DNA of 6,205 bases, taken from contig JAICXS010000126.1 in NCBI GenBank assembly GCA_025934615.1, positions 1 to 6,205 on the forward strand. The letters are read 5' to 3'. Below are positions 5,622 through 6,205 of this stretch, one piece after another. The notes below the pieces were generated by a model that was not told the origin of the DNA, searched no databases, and saw nothing but the letters and a program-made list of their open reading frames with translations. Within the stretch, counting starts at the first letter, position 1. The number at the start of each line of letters is the position of its first letter. The position numbers and the translations under genes were made by a program. The DNA comes from Nitrospiraceae bacterium (GTDB lineage: Bacteria > Nitrospirota > Nitrospiria > Nitrospirales > Nitrospiraceae).

Positions 5622-6205
5622 TTAAGACAGGGCAAGCGCCTGTCGACCGCCTCGGAGGCTTTGTACCAATTCCGGAATATCCAGGATCAAGACGACCTTT
5701 CCTTCGCCGGTAATCGTCGCGCCGGCCACTCCTTTGATGTCAGATAAATAATCGCCCATCGATTTAATCACCACTTCTTCCTGCGATCGGAGCCGGTCGA
5801 CAATGACGCCGACATGTCGTTCCCCCATTCCCACCACCACGACATAGAATTTATCGCAGGTGAGATCACGTGGGATTTCGAACTCCTCGGACAGCCTGAG
5901 CAGCGGCAAGACTCGCTCCCGTAACGTCAGCACCTCACGGCCATTGATCGTCTTGATGTCGTCCTTCGTAATCTTGACCGCTTCGATGACCGATCCGAGC
6001 GGAATGGCAAAGGTGGCCTGTTCCACTTCGACCAAGAGTGCTTGAATGATCGCGATGGTCAGCGGCAGCTTGATCGTAATGACGCTGCCTTTTCCCACTT
6101 GTGAATCGATCTCGACACTCCCATTGATCCGGCGAATGTTGGTCCGCACGACATCCATGCCGACGCCACGACCGGAGACATCGGTCACCTTATCGGCGGT
6201 ACTGA
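5622..6205 (-). CDS. cheA: Chemotaxis histidine kinase CheA, C-terminal part (5' end outside window)
   Basis: Central kinase of the chemotaxis array. It autophosphorylates on a histidine in its N-terminal P1 domain and passes the phosphate to CheY, CheB and here probably CheV. Only about 193 C-terminal residues are visible; the frame stays open to the window edge, where the residues STADK precede VTDVSGRGVG. The GTG at 6188 is therefore an internal valine codon and not a start. SGRGVGMDVV is the G2 ATP-binding box at the end of the catalytic P4 domain, followed by VGKGSVITIKLPLT, where P4 ends. The rest is the CheW-like P5 domain that docks CheW and CheV: QALLVEVEQATFAIPLGSV, LPLLRLSEEF, VVVVGMGERHVGVIVDRL and VVLILDIPELV. 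P1, P2 and P3 cannot be assessed. The TAA stop at 5624-5622 lies 34 bp before cheV. Confidence 0.96.
   Translation of the reverse strand, partial: STADKVTDVSGRGVGMDVVRTNIRRINGSVEIDSQVGKGSVITIKLPLTIAIIQALLVEVEQATFAIPLGSVIEAVKITKDDIKTINGREVLTLRERVLPLLRLSEEFEIPRDLTCDKFYVVVVGMGERHVGVIVDRLRSQEEVVIKSMGDYLSDIKGVAGATITGEGKVVLILDIPELVQSLRGGRQALALS

Noticed and set aside
1..6205. Search by eye for CRISPR arrays, insertion sequences, tRNA or rRNA genes, and defence or prophage genes
   Set aside because: No regularly spaced repeats, transposase motifs, terminal inverted repeats or RNA-gene signatures were seen. The window is densely filled by conventional chemotaxis and motility genes with intact reading frames.

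Overview
The window is one end of a bacterial chemotaxis and flagellar-motor gene cluster. Nearly everything lies on the minus strand, so it reads from right to left: the C-terminal part of cheA, a cheV-type CheW-receiver fusion, cheB, a methyl-accepting chemotaxis receptor, cheW and motA. The probable first codons of a following gene, by position most likely motB, sit at the extreme left edge. One small gene of unknown function runs on the plus strand between cheW and motA.

The organism is a motile, diderm-type bacterium with moderately high GC. The receptor has a periplasmic CxxCH heme c motif, which points to a lineage rich in c-type cytochromes. Gene style and protein similarity as I recall them suggest Nitrospirota (Nitrospira-like), but this is inference; a similarity search would decide it.

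Layout: 5622-6205 is cheA (5' end outside the window). After a 34-bp gap, 4649-5587 is cheV. After 59 bp, 3519-4589 is cheB. After 76 bp, 1742-3442 is the receptor. After only 10 bp, 1210-1731 is cheW. These five genes are closely spaced, most have clear Shine-Dalgarno sequences, and they look like one operon. The next 382 bp (828-1209) hold the plus-strand small gene (972-1202), convergent with cheW, and a 144-bp divergent region that probably carries the promoters for motA and the small gene. motA (54-827) follows.

How the parts fit: the receptor senses a periplasmic signal, probably redox state or a gas through heme c. It controls the kinase CheA through CheW and CheV. CheA would phosphorylate the receiver domains of CheB (which demethylates or deamidates receptors) and CheV (a phosphorylation-controlled coupler), plus a CheY that is not in this window. 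MotA forms the stator ring that powers the flagellum. CheR, CheY and any phosphatase are not encoded here and must lie elsewhere if present. The least expected items are the heme c receptor and the unrecognised small plus-strand gene; the rest is a conventional system.
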